Below, one piece after another: positions 5,944-6,054 of a stretch of DNA of 6,054 nucleotides. Under the pieces are notes generated by a model. It did not search any database. It had not been told where the DNA came from and saw only the letters and a program-made list of their open reading frames with translations. Source of the DNA: Armatimonadota bacterium (GTDB lineage: Bacteria > Sysuimicrobiota > Sysuimicrobiia > Sysuimicrobiales > Humicultoraceae); assembly GCA_016199305.1 (NCBI GenBank), contig JACQGZ010000248.1, positions 1 through 6,054 on the forward strand, written 5' to 3'. The first letter of the stretch is position 1. Every line of letters begins with the position of its first letter. A program made the position numbers and the translations under genes.

Positions 5944-5959
5944 GGCGCAGCCTTTTCAT
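5944..5959 (-). repeat. Inverted repeat, transposase-5' side
   Basis: Exact reverse complement of 4735-4750 over 16 bases, about 61 nt upstream of the transposase start. Probably the subterminal repeat at the left end of the IS. Confidence 0.8.
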
Positions 5960-5997
5960 CTCATTAGTTCTGAAGCGGAAGGGGTCCCTCCCTGCCC

Positions 5998-6007
5998 AGT
6001 TATCTAG
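5998..6007 (+). repeat. 10-bp direct repeat, copy 2
   Basis: Second copy of CAGTTATCTA (first at 4788-4797). It lies ~39 bp outside the inverted repeat and overlaps the stop codon of the possible gene tail at the right edge. Confidence 0.35.
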
Positions 6008-6054
6008 ATGAACGCGACCCGGTCGTAGTTCGACCCCAAGATCTTGCTCGGATC
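6004..6054 (-). CDS. Possible 3' tip of a gene entering from the right edge
   Basis: On the - strand the frame starting at the last base reads DPSKILGSNYDRVAFI and then stops (TAG, 6006-6004). The KILG-N-R-hydrophobic pattern resembles the C-terminal ends of amidohydrolase or dipeptidase TIM-barrel proteins, but 16 residues prove nothing. If real, this gene lies upstream of namZ in the same direction and the IS has separated the two. Confidence 0.25.
   Translation of the reverse strand, partial: DPSKILGSNYDRVAFI

Larger units (their letters stand above)
4735..5959 (-). mobile_element. IS110-family insertion sequence, IS1111-like layout (approximate ends)
   Basis: The element consists of one transposase gene flanked by a perfect 16-bp inverted repeat. 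The repeat-to-repeat span is about 1.2 kb, normal for the family. The left end (upstream of the transposase) is at the right of the window, with ~61 nt between repeat and start codon; the other end has ~106 nt of non-coding DNA. Inverted repeats just inside the ends and a longer 3' non-coding part are features of the IS1111 subgroup, in which the true ends lie a few bases outside the repeats. No target-site duplication is expected for this family. The non-coding ends are visibly richer in A+T than the neighbouring genes. The transposase is full length, so the element may be active. The precise ends are uncertain by several bases; a 10-bp direct repeat (4788-4797 and 5998-6007) offers a competing, less likely boundary. 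Confidence 0.8.

Noticed and set aside
5714..5959. 81-codon frame beginning with the ATG inside the right inverted repeat
   Set aside because: It overlaps the transposase in another frame and has no ribosome site; a leader peptide is possible but unsupported.
1..6054. CRISPR arrays, tRNA/rRNA genes and riboswitches
   Set aside because: No regularly spaced repeats, tRNA-like cloverleafs or recognisable riboswitch motifs were seen on reading both strands.

Overview
The window comes from a very GC-rich bacterial chromosome. It carries a peptidoglycan (N-acetylmuramic acid, MurNAc) salvage cluster bounded on its right by an IS110-family insertion sequence. I cannot name the organism. The codon use is strongly GC-ended, and the gene set resembles the murQ/ybbE/namZ salvage cluster of Bacillus subtilis, but with anmK in place of a MurNAc PTS. 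This would fit a high-GC Bacillati lineage or an uncultured high-GC phylum, and the sequence alone does not decide.

Positions 1-3365 (+ strand) hold a tightly packed operon that begins outside the window: the C-terminal part of a class-C beta-lactamase-like serine hydrolase, anmK (anhydro-MurNAc kinase), murQ (MurNAc-6-phosphate etherase) and a HAD-superfamily phosphatase. All three gene junctions are 4-nt start/stop overlaps (GTGA, ATGA, GTGA), so translation is probably coupled. AnmK makes MurNAc-6-P from 1,6-anhydro-MurNAc. MurQ turns this into GlcNAc-6-P and D-lactate. The HAD enzyme probably dephosphorylates a small phosphoester, possibly in the same pathway.

Positions 3378-4592 (- strand) hold a secreted DUF1343/NamZ-type exo-N-acetylmuramidase. 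It converges on the operon with only 12 nt between the stop codons. It would release MurNAc from peptidoglycan fragments outside the cytoplasmic membrane.

Positions 4593-4734 are a gene-free leader upstream of namZ. Positions of about 4735-5959 are an IS110-family element: a 341-aa DEDD/serine transposase on the - strand, flanked by a perfect 16-bp inverted repeat (4735-4750 and 5944-5959). It has a structured, A+T-richer non-coding segment downstream of the transposase (candidate bridge RNA) and a hairpin leader upstream. The layout (inverted repeats, longer non-coding part on the 3' side) resembles the IS1111 subgroup. Exact ends are not certain. The last ~95 bp are flanking DNA, which may carry the 3' tip of another - strand gene.
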